Below, piece by piece: positions 47,801 through 58,234 of a stretch of DNA of 64,000 nucleotides. Both the position numbers and the translations under genes were made by a program. Source of the stretch: Carya illinoinensis (Eukaryota; Streptophyta; Magnoliopsida; Fagales; Juglandaceae); contig NC_056753.1 in assembly GCF_018687715.1 (NCBI RefSeq), positions 8,207,001 through 8,271,000 of the forward strand, in the 5' to 3' direction. The notes under the pieces are model-generated. The model had not been told where the DNA came from. It saw only the letters and a list, made by a program, of their open reading frames with translations, and ran no database searches. The first letter of the stretch is position 1, and the number at the start of each line of letters is the position of its first letter.

Positions 47801-48474
47801 TTAGGAGTGTACAAGAAACCGACAAACTGATCGTGACCGACATAGACCGGCCGTCGAAATCAGGAACCGGCTGGAACTGCCAAGGAACTGGTCGGCGGGC
47901 AGCAGAAAATGAATAAAACCGATGTTCGTCGGTTCGGTTGCGGTTTGAGGCAGGCTCAAACCACTGAACCGGCCGACAACATATACATATATTTTTTTTA
48001 ATTTATACCTAAATAAAATAACGCCGTTCCACTTAAATTTAAGTGGAATTGCATCGTTTAATGCTGTTGTAATTAAAACACATGTAAACGACGCCGTTTG
48101 TATTAAAGCAAACTGCGTTGTTTTATCTATGATAAACGAAAAAAAAAAATAAGTAGAACGACGCCGTTGGATTTAAAACCAAACGGCATCGTTTTGATCT
48201 CCTTCTTCCTTCTTCTTCTTCTTTTCCGATTCACCTGGGTTTCATAGCCTCTCTCTCTCATCTGTAACTCTCTCTCTCTACTCTCTCCGAGCACCAGCGC
48301 CGCTAGAGGAACCGAGAATCGACCATGAACTGCTAGAGAGCCGCCAGAGTAGATACGGACGGTTTTCCTCCTTCCCATTGACCCGTTACGGTCGGTTGCT
48401 CCGACAAATCTCACCTCGTCGGTCGGCATCAGTCTTATCCAAAAACCGCACCGATGAGGTCAATTTTCACCCCT
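47801..48474. mobile_element. hAT-type MITE nested in the solo LTR
   Basis: Perfect 8-bp target duplication ATCACTTA at 47793-47800 and 48475-48482. Ends are TTAGGAGTGTAC and ATTTTCACCCCT. It is the same general type as the array MITE (G-rich end, internal CCGGTC/GGTTCGGTT-like words) but differs in sequence and length. The centre carries three ACGCCGTT hairpins. The minus-strand 100-codon frame inside is not supported as a gene. Confidence 0.8.
48020..48195. repeat. Three consecutive ACGCCGTT hairpins
   Basis: Hairpin 1: 48020-48058, centred on the perfect palindrome CCACTTAAATTTAAGTGG. Hairpin 2: AAACGACGCCGTTTG (48086-48100) with CAAACTGCGTTGTTT (48109-48123). Hairpin 3: AACGACGCCGTTGG (48157-48170) with CCAAACGGCATCGTT (48179-48193). 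In each pair one arm is intact and the other carries CG to CA or TG-type changes. Confidence 0.75.
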
Positions 48475-51166
48475 ATCACTTACATTCCCACTACATGCAT
48501 GCCTCTTTCTCTCATCTTTAGGGCTTTTTTGGTCTTCCTTTCATCTATATATACTTGTTAGCCCTCAATCTCATGCTTATATCAATCATCCTCTATTCTA
48601 GAATAAGTGCCGCTGCACCAACTTCTCTTCTCCAAGTTAGGGTTGCCGCAGCTTAAGCCTTGTAAAACACCTCCTTCACGTAGCAGCCACCATCCCAATG
48701 AACCTGGCCTACACCTCTGTAAGTTGCCGTGATCCATTCAGCCTTCCGCCGCTGCATCTTAACGTACGAACCGAGAGAAAGCCACAGAAACTCAGCCCGT
48801 GTGTCCCCTGTTTTCCCATATCTGAAATAGAGCAACCTAGTCGCACCTTCTCATTGACCCCTACACCATCCGAAACCCAGCCACAGCCTCCCTTTAACAC
48901 CCAAAAACCACCTCTGTTTTACTTCTAAAAAATAGAGCAAGTTCTTGCTCTCATTGGTGTTGCCCCTTGTTGTCGCCTCTGTGCTCCATATCGCTAGCCA
49001 CACACAATCACCACCTAGCCCTGGTTCCTGCATACGTTGCCTCTCCTTCTCACGGTAAGCCACCGGCACCTTCTCACTTCTCTTTCTCTCAGATTCTCTC
49101 TCTATTTCTCATCTCTCTCTCTCTCTCTCAGTGCTCAGCCACCTGATCCGCCCTTGTCTTCGCCACCTCGTAGCTGCTTTCACGGTGAGTTCTGTGGCCA
49201 TGTACCTTGGGTGATCTAGCGTGGTACTGCCCTGCAAGAAAAGAGGGTGGTTTTTGCTCTTTATGTGTTACGTGGTAGGAAGAGGAGATTGCGAGTTTAC
49301 GTTTATGCCCTCAGTTTTAAATCATGATGTTTTAAGCATTTATTTCAGTGGGCTTATTTTCTACTGAGTTTCTTTTTATTTTGAGTGTATTATGATAAGT
49401 TATATTGATTTTTTTTTTTTGCGTCGAGTTCGAGTTCTAAATTATTTTGGATTGGGCAATATTTTTATTTCAACGATTTTTCATTCTTTTAAACGGGTTG
49501 GGTTTTTATTTTTTTAAAATAAACTTGTGAATAAGTGAGAATTAGATTAAGTGAATATTGGGCAGACATCAATGAATTTGAGAATTTATGATACTATAAG
49601 GTTATGAGAGTTTTAGATTATTTTTAAGGAAAAATAGGGTTACTTAGTAATTTAGGTTTAAGCACTTGATGATATACGTGTTCGATTGGAAATTTATAAG
49701 AGTACGTGACTATTTTATAGGTGACGATTGACTTTTGTTCTATACTATTATAGAAAAATTCTAAAAAGCCAAGAAGTTTAGGTAAGCGAGGTTCCTATAC
49801 TAGATTTTGCATAAAAATAAAATAAATTGAGGTTGATTTATGAAAATGTGCATTATATGTTATGAAAAGAATTATGAAACAATCTCAATTATTTGTTCGA
49901 CATCACTCATGAACTTTGATGAAAGAGAAAGTATTTTTGTCATGACTGATATAGACATGAGTTTATTTTTCTGGCATTCAGTTTTTGAACTGTGCAAGAG
50001 AGAGTAAATATGAAATTTTGTGTATAAATTATGTTTTTGTGATCTGATTTTATTATGTTCTGAAGGTGTTCTGTACATTGATATGATATGATGTGATTTC
50101 TGAAAACTTTTAGTATGACATTATGAATCTGGATATGGTTTGTGGATGGTGATTTGTTTGACCTACCAAGGGTGCTAATAGTGGCTTCTGTTTGGGTTGG
50201 TATCAACTATTCTGTTTCTGGTGCACTTACTTTGGAAACAAAGTAGTTTTTCCTGTGTGTACACTCAGGGCTCGAAGAATAAATAAGGGGAAGATTCACA
50301 TTTTGTTTCTACTCGATTAGCTACTGGGATTTGTACAACCCTACCATAGGAGTTAAACATGGCCTCTGATGTGATATGATGTTATGGTATGATGGTGATC
50401 AGTTATGCTATGCCAAAAGATTTGAATAAAAAGATTTTTGAATGTGAATATGATATGATTCTAGTCAGTACTCATTTTTTATAAGATGTGGTATCTGAAA
50501 AATCTTTAGCATAACTATCTGGTTCTAATATGATTTTATCTCTGTTTTGTCCAGTTAAGGGACCCTACCACGAGAGATGTACATGGTATCTGTTTTTGTG
50601 TGATGTGATATGGAAAAAATCAGAGCAATGTTTTAAAAATATTCATATTCAAAAGTACTTTGGCATAAGATATCTGATTCATCATCATCATCAAATCAAA
50701 TCAGAGGCCACGTTTAATCCCAGTCGTAGGGTTGTGCATCTGTGGATACCCAAACAGGTGCATATTAGAACTGAAACATATTACCACTATTCTTTCCCAT
50801 GGCGCACTCTGAAAATGAAAATGAAAATGTTCTGTTCTGCATTTTGATCTCTGTAAATGCTCATGTTTACATACTAATATAGTCCTCTGCTTATTGAGTT
50901 GTTGATAACTCACCTCTTATCTCCATAAAATTTTTCAGATATTTTTTATAGTTCAGCTGGAGAACACAAGTATGAAGTATTAGAAAAGTTTGATGAAATA
51001 TATGAATAAGTGTTATGGGTATAAGTATTTTTTGGAGGATCATATTTTGTGGGTTTACCTTTGGCGGTTATTTTGGTACATCGAGTTATGGGTAATTTGA
51101 GTCTTTGTGGAGTTGTTATTCTATTTTATTGAGAGTTTTGGTTAGTATTTTTGTGGAGAGATATAG

Positions 51167-51392
51167 ATATTTGTATTGAACAAATAAGTTAGTATTTTAT
51201 GGAGTGCCTAGTTTATTTTTATTGTGTTAGTGGAGTTGATATGGAGTAAAATGAGCTGACTCTCTGGTCCTTCAGGATCTGGGCGTTACAGTCATAAATA
51301 TTTCTATTGAATAAATAAGTTAGTATTTTATGGAGTGCCTAGTTTATTTTATTATGTTAGTGGAGTTGATATGGAGTAAAGGGAGCCAACTC
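51167..51392. repeat. Tandem duplication of the LTR 3' end
   Basis: 51167-51290 and 51298-51392 (continued at 52199-52236 after the nested insert) are copies of the same segment, each finishing in a GG-YGTTACA terminus. The period is 131 bp. Identity is about 90 per cent. Confidence 0.8.
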
Positions 51393-52198
51393 ACTTACAA
51401 GCAAGAGCGAATTTTTGTAGCCTCTCTCCCAAACTCACTCAGACCTTATCTCCGACCAAACTTCCAAGATTTACTCCTCTTCACTGGGCAGAGGGGATTC
51501 GGAGTTTTGGCTCCGTCCACCTCCTCCCCTAACTGGCTCTAAAGGCTTCATTGGTTTTATACCTTTTTGTTTGCCTATTTTCGCTAGTTTTTTCTTTAGT
51601 TTTCTTCCCGTAGTGCCGACCCTGCCGATCTCCTACTTTTCGGCAACTTCTATTCAATACGTGCATACATGCAACCTTTCCAGCCTCTACAGTCGTCGAT
51701 CTTCATGTTCAAGGAAGTAAATCCCTTTTTCCATGCACAGCACAACCGCGTCTTGGCGCGGCTTTTGATTGTAAATCTTTTCTTTGCCGTCGATTTGGCT
51801 TAGAGTCCGGCTACTATATTATGTTATCATTTTCCCTAAAACGTAATCTTGCAAGAGGGATTATGGACCTCTCTAAAAATCATCTCAAGACAACAAGTGA
51901 CAGTGCACCCGCCATCTTCACTGCTTCCAGTAGAGGTTCCACTGTCACAAGCAGTGGTTCCATTGTTCACTTTTTTGCAAACACCTTTATTCCATCTTTT
52001 TATAAGATGGCGTCCTCTTGTAGGACATGGATAGAGATCATGAAATTGATGCCAAATAAACCCTCTCTTTTTTTTCCCACCACTACACATTGTTATTTAT
52101 TGCTTTGGGGTGTTTGTTGGGGAACCCCGCCCCCTCCTCATGTATCATTTTCTTAGATTAATGAAGTTAAGCTTGCTTAGAAAAGAAAAACAAAAAAG
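51393..52198 (+). mobile_element. LINE-like 3' fragment nested in the LTR
   Basis: The 806-bp segment interrupts the second copy of the duplicated LTR end. An imperfect 10-bp duplication, GAGCCAACTC (51383-51392) and GAGGTAACTC (52199-52208), flanks it. It ends in an A-rich tail (AAAAGAAAAACAAAAAA) preceded by TTAATGAAGTT, as in LINE 3' ends of this genome. No recognisable protein domain; the 111-codon frame at 51821-52156 is unassigned. Confidence 0.6.
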
Positions 52199-52317
52199 GA
52201 GGTAACTCTATGGTCTTTTGGGATCAGGGTGTTACAAGCATCGTCTATGAATTTTGGTTTTAGCAAAAGATTTAAGATTATTTGTCATGTCCTCGATTGG
52301 TATGTTTTAGCTTCACG

Positions 52318-52776
52318 ATGGCCAAGCTCCAATCAGATTAGCTGAAGCATCTCAAGGAAACCTTCATGTGCTTCAACATTAACTTCGATGACAACCTTAC
52401 CCAGATGGAATTGGTGGCCCTTCTTCGCTCACTCGCCCTTAAGCTCTCTAACGACCAGTTCCATGTCCTTCTGGCCAACATGGACACCAACAACAATAGC
52501 ACTGTCGAGTTCGATGTGCTTGTTTAGGCCATCTTGCCGTACATGAGTGAGTAGGTGCTCATCAACCAAGAGCAGCTCTTGGACGACTGCGACGGTAACG
52601 ACTACATCATGATGGCCGAACTCACTGGCTTTATAGCCAGAATGGGTCACCCTTTGACGTATCACGAGCTCTCTAAAATGATGCATGATGCCAACTCTAA
52701 TGGTGATGACGTCATTAACTTTAACGAATTCTCGACCCTTATGGCCAAGTTCGCCTCCAGTTTTCTGGCCTTGTAG
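52318..52776 (+). pseudogene. Calmodulin-like (CML15/16-type) EF-hand pseudogene
   Basis: A single frame from ATG at 52318 to TAG at 52776 reads as a four-EF-hand calcium sensor of the CML15/16 group: LTQMELVALLRSLALK, HVLLANMDTNNNSTVEF, ELTGFIARMGHPLTYHELS and DANSNGDDVINFNEFSTLM. Three in-frame TAG stops (near 52337, 52528 and 52551) disable it, and a few residues are missing at the start of the third EF-hand (LLDDCDGNDY). Frame is otherwise kept. These genes are normally intronless, so the lack of introns does not prove a retrocopy. Confidence 0.85.
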
Positions 52777-53199
52777 TCACATAGGAACATGATTGACGTG
52801 AGAGATGATGAACGGTTCGACTTGGTCTCCTTGACCATAATTTCTCTATATTTAATTTATTAATTAATTTTTCTTTCATGAGTTAGGGTGTTTTTCTTCT
52901 ACCTTCTTTCTTTTAATCAAAATGAGTTTCGGTGTTTGTGATTGAAAGTTCCAGTCCGATGTCTTCTTCTCCAGTTTCCCTCGAAGAATGAAAAATGAAA
53001 GATGGAAAAAATGAAATGCTTCTTCTCAAGTTTCACTCAAAGGACAAAAGAATGAAAAACTTTAGTAATGCCTCTTTTTAGATTTCTTCTTCCCAAGTTT
53101 CAGTCGGCTTCTCAATTTTTTTTTTTAAATTTCTTACAGATGCTGACATGGTAAAATGGTTACACGGTGGTTGCACACGTCGGTTGTACGTACTCGAAT
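52777..53199. other. Intergenic, no gene seen
   Basis: AT-rich sequence with a repeated phrase about AGTTTC and GAATGAAAAA. Nothing supported. Confidence 0.5.
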
Positions 53200-53208
53200 T
53201 GAATAATT

Positions 53209-53466
53209 GTTTTATAGATAATGATAGACTTACTATCTCCTAGCACCTATTTACTACTATCTTTATTTTTAAAAATTTTTCCCTTATTATTATTTTTACT
53301 TAATGGTTAAAAAATTGACTATTAGTGAAGTTTTATATATATTTTTTAAATAAAGGATGTTAAAAAAATATTTAAATAAATTAATAAAAATAAATAAAAA
53401 TTTTAAATACACTATGGAGTAATAAATGGGTGGTAGGAAGTAGGCCTATCATTATCTATTTTTTAT
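53209..53466. mobile_element. MITE with ~55-bp imperfect terminal inverted repeats
   Basis: Left terminus holds ATAGATAATGATAGACTTAC and right terminus holds the complement of ATAGATAATGATAGGCCTAC; similarity continues through CTACCACC/CTAGCACC and ATTTACTAC/ATTTATTAC. Flanking 9-bp words TGAATAATT and TAAATAATT (53200-53208 and 53467-53475) match at 8 of 9. Long termini and a 9-bp duplication would suit a Mutator-like MITE. Superfamily is inferred only. Confidence 0.65.
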
Positions 53467-53589
53467 TAAATAATTATTTACCATTCAAAATTAATAAATA
53501 TAACAGTATATTCAAAAGCTGTTTCTCATTCTTTTTCTATCCCTTTTCAAATTATTAATCTTCCATCATTATCCAAACCTTCTATGTCT

Positions 53590-54290
53590 TCTGTCTTTAT
53601 TAAGCCCCACTGGTTTCCTATTGAGGTTGAAATCTAGCATCTGTCTGATCTCCAGAAAATACTCGATACTTTTCTCTTACTAGATTGTCATTATATCCCA
53701 CAAAACATTAAGAAAACCCAACATTTTTATGAGTTCATATTAGTAGAAATAAGTAGAAGGCTTGTGGGATCCTTATCTTTCAAGTGAACAAAGAAATATA
53801 ATATTCAATCAATGTAAGCATGATGAAAGAATGCAAATAATTAAAACAGAAGATGATCAACCATTAAAAGATGTTGTTAATACTTTCATATTCATATTAA
53901 CTAAGTATTTTGTTGGTGATCCTATTCAATTTACAGAAAAAATCAGTAATTTGTTAAGTAATTTAAGATGCCCTCAATTATTTGATTTTCGTCGGTATAA
54001 AGATGTATTTATAACTAAAGTTATAATTATAAATGATTGCCAACAACCATATTGAAAGTAAAAGTTCAAAGTCAAACTTTCTTATTACTTTGCTCAAAAG
54101 GTACAAGAATCATAAGTAAAATCAGATGGTACTATTGATTTTTATTAATCTTACATATGATGATATTATAATTACTATTAATAAAATTAGTTTAATTATG
54201 TGTAATGATTTAAGATTAAAAAATCAAATGGATAAAGAAAGGAAATTTGTTAAGAATGAATTAGACACCTTTTGCGATCGGTTTAGTTAT
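53590..54290 (+). pseudogene. Endogenous caulimovirid capsid-region fragment
   Basis: A fragment whose central open part (53762-54055) resembles the conserved capsid core of plant pararetroviruses: it contains LLSNLRCPQLFDFRRYKDVF. Similar sequence resumes at 54190-54280 (MCNDLRLKNQMDKERKF) in another frame. Stops upstream of 53762 and frame changes after 54055 break it. Integrated Caulimoviridae fragments are common in plant genomes. No protease or reverse transcriptase follows directly. Defective relic with no sign of function. Confidence 0.55.
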
Positions 54291-54870
54291 ACTCCATTAT
54301 TGCCTTCCTACCACGTTAGCTGGCATAATACTGCCACGTCGGTTTAATGAATGGTCATCCTTGATTAGTCAAAATAGACATATACATCAATGTGCAAAGG
54401 GCATCACAGTAACTTCTCAAGTGGAATTCAAAAGATACATTGAACACTAGTAACACGATGGAGCTACAATACATCAAGTTAAAATTCACTAATAAGGAAA
54501 GAAGAGACAAAAAATTAAAGTTGATGGGACAAGACAAAGACTAAAAAAGAGATAAGATAAAATTGACACAAGGGATAGACAAAGTAGAGAACCAAGAAGT
54601 TAAAGAGAGATTCAACTTTTAAAAGAAGAGATAACCATATTGCTTCACATCCTCTTTCTCAATCTCCACACGATGGACGGTTGTAGAGGGCTTTAATAGG
54701 ACTTGGGAGATTGTACTTAATTCGATTTATATTGAATTTTGCATTTTACATCCATGGACACAGGTTTTAGTGCCAAACCACATAAATATACATTTCATTC
54801 ATATTTACTACCATTTATTTATATTAAGTAAGTCATGGATATTCAAACTTCTAAACTTTCTTCATCATAC
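54291..54870. other. Intergenic, no gene seen
   Basis: AT-rich sequence without a recognised domain. Part may be further decayed viral or LINE sequence. Confidence 0.45.
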
Positions 54871-56745
54871 TTTTAAATGCTTCTCGATTGTAATATCGCT
54901 CTGAGTTTGAAGATGAACGTGATAAAAACCGTGTTCTATAAGAAGGGCCTTGGTCTTTTGATAAGAATCTCGTACTTCTAAATGCAATGGAAGGAGAATT
55001 ATAGGTTACGAAGATCCAAAATATAGAAGCCTCATTTTCAGTTAGATTATATGATATGCCGTTACACGCTATGAATGTACAGGTGGGGAGGCTAATTGGT
55101 AGTGTAATTGGAACTCTGGAGGGAGTTGCTGTAGAATAGGGAGACGTTGCATGGAGATAAATACTTGCGAATAAGAGTGAAAATGGATATAACTCAACCA
55201 CTCATGCATGGTAAAATGATCAATCAAGGTACGCTTGGTTCATGTTGGATCAAATTTGTGTATGAACAATTGCCATTATGCTATGCCTGTGGGAGGTTAG
55301 GCCATAACCATAAAGAAGGCAATTTGCAGCACACTCAGCACGACATGCAAAAGAATGATCATCTGCCATTTGGTCCATGGGTATGTGTAGGGGCTGCTAT
55401 GAGACAGGGAGGAGAGTACAAGATGTAGAAGGGTCCCGTTGATTGGAATTCCTTGCTAGTTTGATCGATAGAGTCTGATTGGAGGACTGCTGAATTTAAG
55501 GTAGGGGAAAAGGAGGATTCAGTGCGCAAATCTACTATGAAGGATTCTCGGGACATGATTTATGGAGAGGAAATTAGGGATGGAAAGTTGGTTGGTGAAC
55601 AAGAGGAAAATGTGATCAAGGAGGGGTAGGGGATGGTCATTGATCCCATGGTTGGTGCCAGTCACATTAATACGCTGATAGAAGGAAATGAGCCAAGTAT
55701 GGAAGGTGAAAATATGGTGCTGAGTAAACTGAAGGATGATCAATTAGACATCATGCAGAGAAACGATGTGCACGAGTTCTGAATGTGAGTTCCCAATGAT
55801 GGTTGGGAGGGCTAATGAGGAAGGCCACTAACCCAACTGCTCAAGCCCACACTATCCAAAATTGGGAGGAAGTGGCAATGTGTGAAGAAAACTAACCAAG
55901 ACTCAATTGCTATTTCCTAAGCACAGTAGAGTTTGAAGGCATAAAAGAAGTTGCATTATTTTGAGACAACAGATGGACATCAAGGAAGGAAAACCCAAAA
56001 AGTGTGAATACAAGAACCAAGTACCATACAATCACAAACAGTGGAGGTTGTGGATTAGCCCTGCTGAGAGCTATAAAAATCATAAGTTGGAACTCCCATG
56101 GGCTTGGGAACCCGCAAGGAGTTTGAGCACTTCGTGACTTAGTCCAGAAGGAAGTTTCCATGGTGCTTTTTATTTAGGAAATAAAATCATCTATGAAAAA
56201 TATGGAATACATTAGACCTAAGGTGGGCTTTGTAAGTTGCTCTGTTGTGGCAAGTGAAGAAAGAAGTGATGTTCTAGCTCTAAAGTGGAAGTAAGGGATT
56301 CAACTTAGTATTAACAGCTTCTCTAAGCATCATATAAATGCTATGGTTTATGAAGTTGATAGTGGAAAGGAGTGGCTTTTAACTGATGTTTATGGAAATC
56401 CTGAAATTGAGAAGAGGAGTGACACTTGGAACCTTATCAAATCATTGAGGGGGTAGGGAGCTCATGCATGGTTAGTTTTTGGAGACCTTAATAAGATTCT
56501 CTTTAGATAACAGAAAATGGGAGGAAGCACCATGCTTGAGAGATGAATGAGGGAATTTATACAGCTACTGGATGACTACTTGCTAAGTAACTTGGGTTAT
56601 GAGGGTCCTCAATTCACATGGTGTAATAGGAGGGGCATGAATAATGGTATCAGTGAAAGGCTAGATAGGTTCTTGGCTAATGAGAATTGGTCTAGCACTT
56701 TTTCATATGTCTATGTCTTACATAGAACAACAACACATTCTAGGG
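54871..56745 (+). mobile_element. LINE fragment: ORF1 and start of ORF2
   Basis: Plus-strand DUF4283-like sequence (EGPWSFDKNLVLLNAMEG near 54940, ASFSVRLYDMPLHAMN near 55035) leads into YLRIRVKMDITQPLM (55160) and a zinc knuckle CYACGRLGHNHKEG at 55281-55322, whose last cysteine is glycine. ORF2 endonuclease follows at about 56070-56745 (IISWNSHGLGNPQGV; PQFTWCNRRGMNNGISERLD). Multiple stops. The element is cut at about 56745, before reverse transcriptase. Confidence 0.8.
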
Positions 56746-56820
56746 GTGGGTAGTGAGGCCACGCACCCCATTGCTTCTCCCAGTTTAGGCAAGATATCCG
56801 TGCCGTAGATGTAGGGGATT

Positions 56821-56834
56821 GGGGGGGGGGGGGG
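56821..56834. repeat. Poly(G) run, 14 bases
   Basis: Fourteen consecutive G, preceded by TAGGGGATT. Rare in AT-rich plant intergenic DNA. Confidence 0.9.
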
Positions 56835-56910
56835 CGTTCAGCCTTGCTCCATATATATACATATATATAATATTATATATAATATTATATTATAGATGTA
56901 TATATAGAGA

Positions 56911-57005
56911 AAGCCCCCTAGGCATGACAAAACGACGTTGTTTCATGCCTGGGGGGTTTTTTTTAATAACCCCCATACCAAAAGACATTGCGTCGTTTGG
57001 TATAA
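56911..57005. repeat. Two adjacent hairpins with ACGACG/GTCGTTT cores
   Basis: The first pairs CCCCCTAGGCATGACAAAAC with GTTGTTTCATGCCTGGGGGG around position 56931. The second pairs ATACCAAAAGAC with GTCGTTTGGTAT around 56989. The core words resemble those in the hairpins of the hAT MITE at 48 kb. Confidence 0.65.
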
Positions 57006-58027
57006 AACCCCCATCCCCCATGATCCCCTGAAACTTTCAATCTCTCTCTCTTTCTCTCATCTCCATTGCCGTCGCCATCCGTCTGCACCTCCGTCACCAA
57101 AGGTAAGAATCTAACCTCACTACCGAATATTTTGATTTCATTTTTATTTTTGTTGAGTTTTGGAATAGAGATTGCAGGAAGGGTGGGATTGAATTGGAGA
57201 TGGAGGATGGGATTGTGTTTGTGAATTGTGTACTATAGAAAATTGATTGTGCATGTGTTTTGAATCTTGATGTGTGATTTTGTGATTTTCAATTTGATAT
57301 GTGATTTTGTAGGATTTCAGCTTGGGAACCCAAAATTAGTTTAGGGTTCCAATCTGAAACCCTAAATAAATTAGTTTATGGTTCCAATCTGAAACCCAAA
57401 ATTAGTTTCAATCATTCAATTAATTTAGGATTTTGGATTGGGAATCCTAAATTAATTTAGGGGTTTATATTTTATTTCCTTTTTTTGCTTGTTCTATTTT
57501 TGTTTTGCATTTTTTTTTTGTTTGATGTGAATTTCATATAAAATGATTGTTTAAGCGGTATACCATCTTTCATTTAACATCTTGTTTACATAATCCAAAG
57601 ATTTAAAATAGAAAATGAAAAAAGAAATGGAGATAGTTTTGTTTTTAGGAAAAAGAAATGGTGATAATACTCATAACACACAATGTAAAATATTTAAAGA
57701 ACTTTTCTTAAATTAGTTTTTTTTTTTTTTGCTAATCTGACATACTACGTAAAATCATTCTTTATTTTTTTATTTTTTTTTATTTTTTAGGTATCTATTT
57801 CTCACGATTCTATAAAATCACTTTGTTCAATACAGTGTACCATTCTTAATTTGAATATTGTTGAAATATAGAAATGATCTCTAGCTAGCTAAGGTTGAGC
57901 AGAGGAAGGATACATGTGGATGCAAACAATTATAGTTTTATTTTTCTTCAAAACTACAATAAGGTTTACAAAATTACAAACCTTTCATTTCACTATCAAT
58001 ATATTATATACATATACATATATATAT

Positions 58028-58234
58028 GCCATTTGGGCTGAAGAACGCTGCTGGTGGGTTTCAAAATATTATGAATGATATCTTTCTATCATTCACTGAT
58101 TTCACCATTGTCCACATAGATGATGTTCTTGTATTCTCCAAATCTATTGATGAGCACTAGAAATATCTTAAAATGTTTCTTGAGATCATCAAAAGAAATG
58201 GACTTGTTGTTTCTGCAAAAAAGATTAAACTATT
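58028..58234 (+). pseudogene. Endogenous caulimovirid reverse transcriptase fragment
   Basis: About 69 codons in one frame containing MPFGLKNAAGGFQNIM and the catalytic-box region VHIDDVLVFSKS, with one TAG stop near 58157. The combination of residues after the box (LEIIKRNGLVVSAKKIKLF) is closer to plant pararetroviruses than to Ty3/gypsy, by recall of the families. It is truncated on both sides; the gypsy LTR abuts its right edge. It may belong to the same old integration as the capsid fragment 4 kb upstream. Confidence 0.55.

Larger units (their letters stand above)
47402..52236 (+). mobile_element. Probable solo gypsy LTR with nested insertions
   Basis: Begins TGTAACATC at 47402 and ends GGTGTTACA at 52236, giving matching TGTAACA termini. 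Flanks AGAAT (47397-47401) and AGCAT (52237-52241) agree at 4 of 5 bases, a decayed 5-bp target duplication. A TATA box, CTATATATA, lies at 48545-48553, followed by CT-rich leader sequence. Without the nested MITE (674 bp) and LINE-like insert (806 bp) it would be about 3.3 kb. No internal gag-pol adjoins it. Its final ~124 bp is duplicated (51167-51290, and 51298 onward). Confidence 0.6.
56746..58027. other. Unassigned, possible decayed hAT-type end
   Basis: Starts TAGGGGTGGGTAGTG at 56742 just as LINE homology ends, which resembles hAT-type termini, but no right end or 8-bp duplication was found. Contains G14 (56821-56834), a TA-rich block, two hairpins at 56911-57005, a CT-rich leader-like stretch at 57040-57060, and repeated GGTTCCAATCTGAAACCC words at 57340-57400. 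No supported coding region. Confidence 0.4.

Noticed and set aside
48127..48429. 100-codon minus-strand frame
   Set aside because: Lies inside the nested hAT MITE in low-complexity CT-rich sequence.
57354..57364. AAACCCTAAA telomere-like word
   Set aside because: Single short match within an imperfectly repeated AAACCC phrase. Not an interstitial telomere array.
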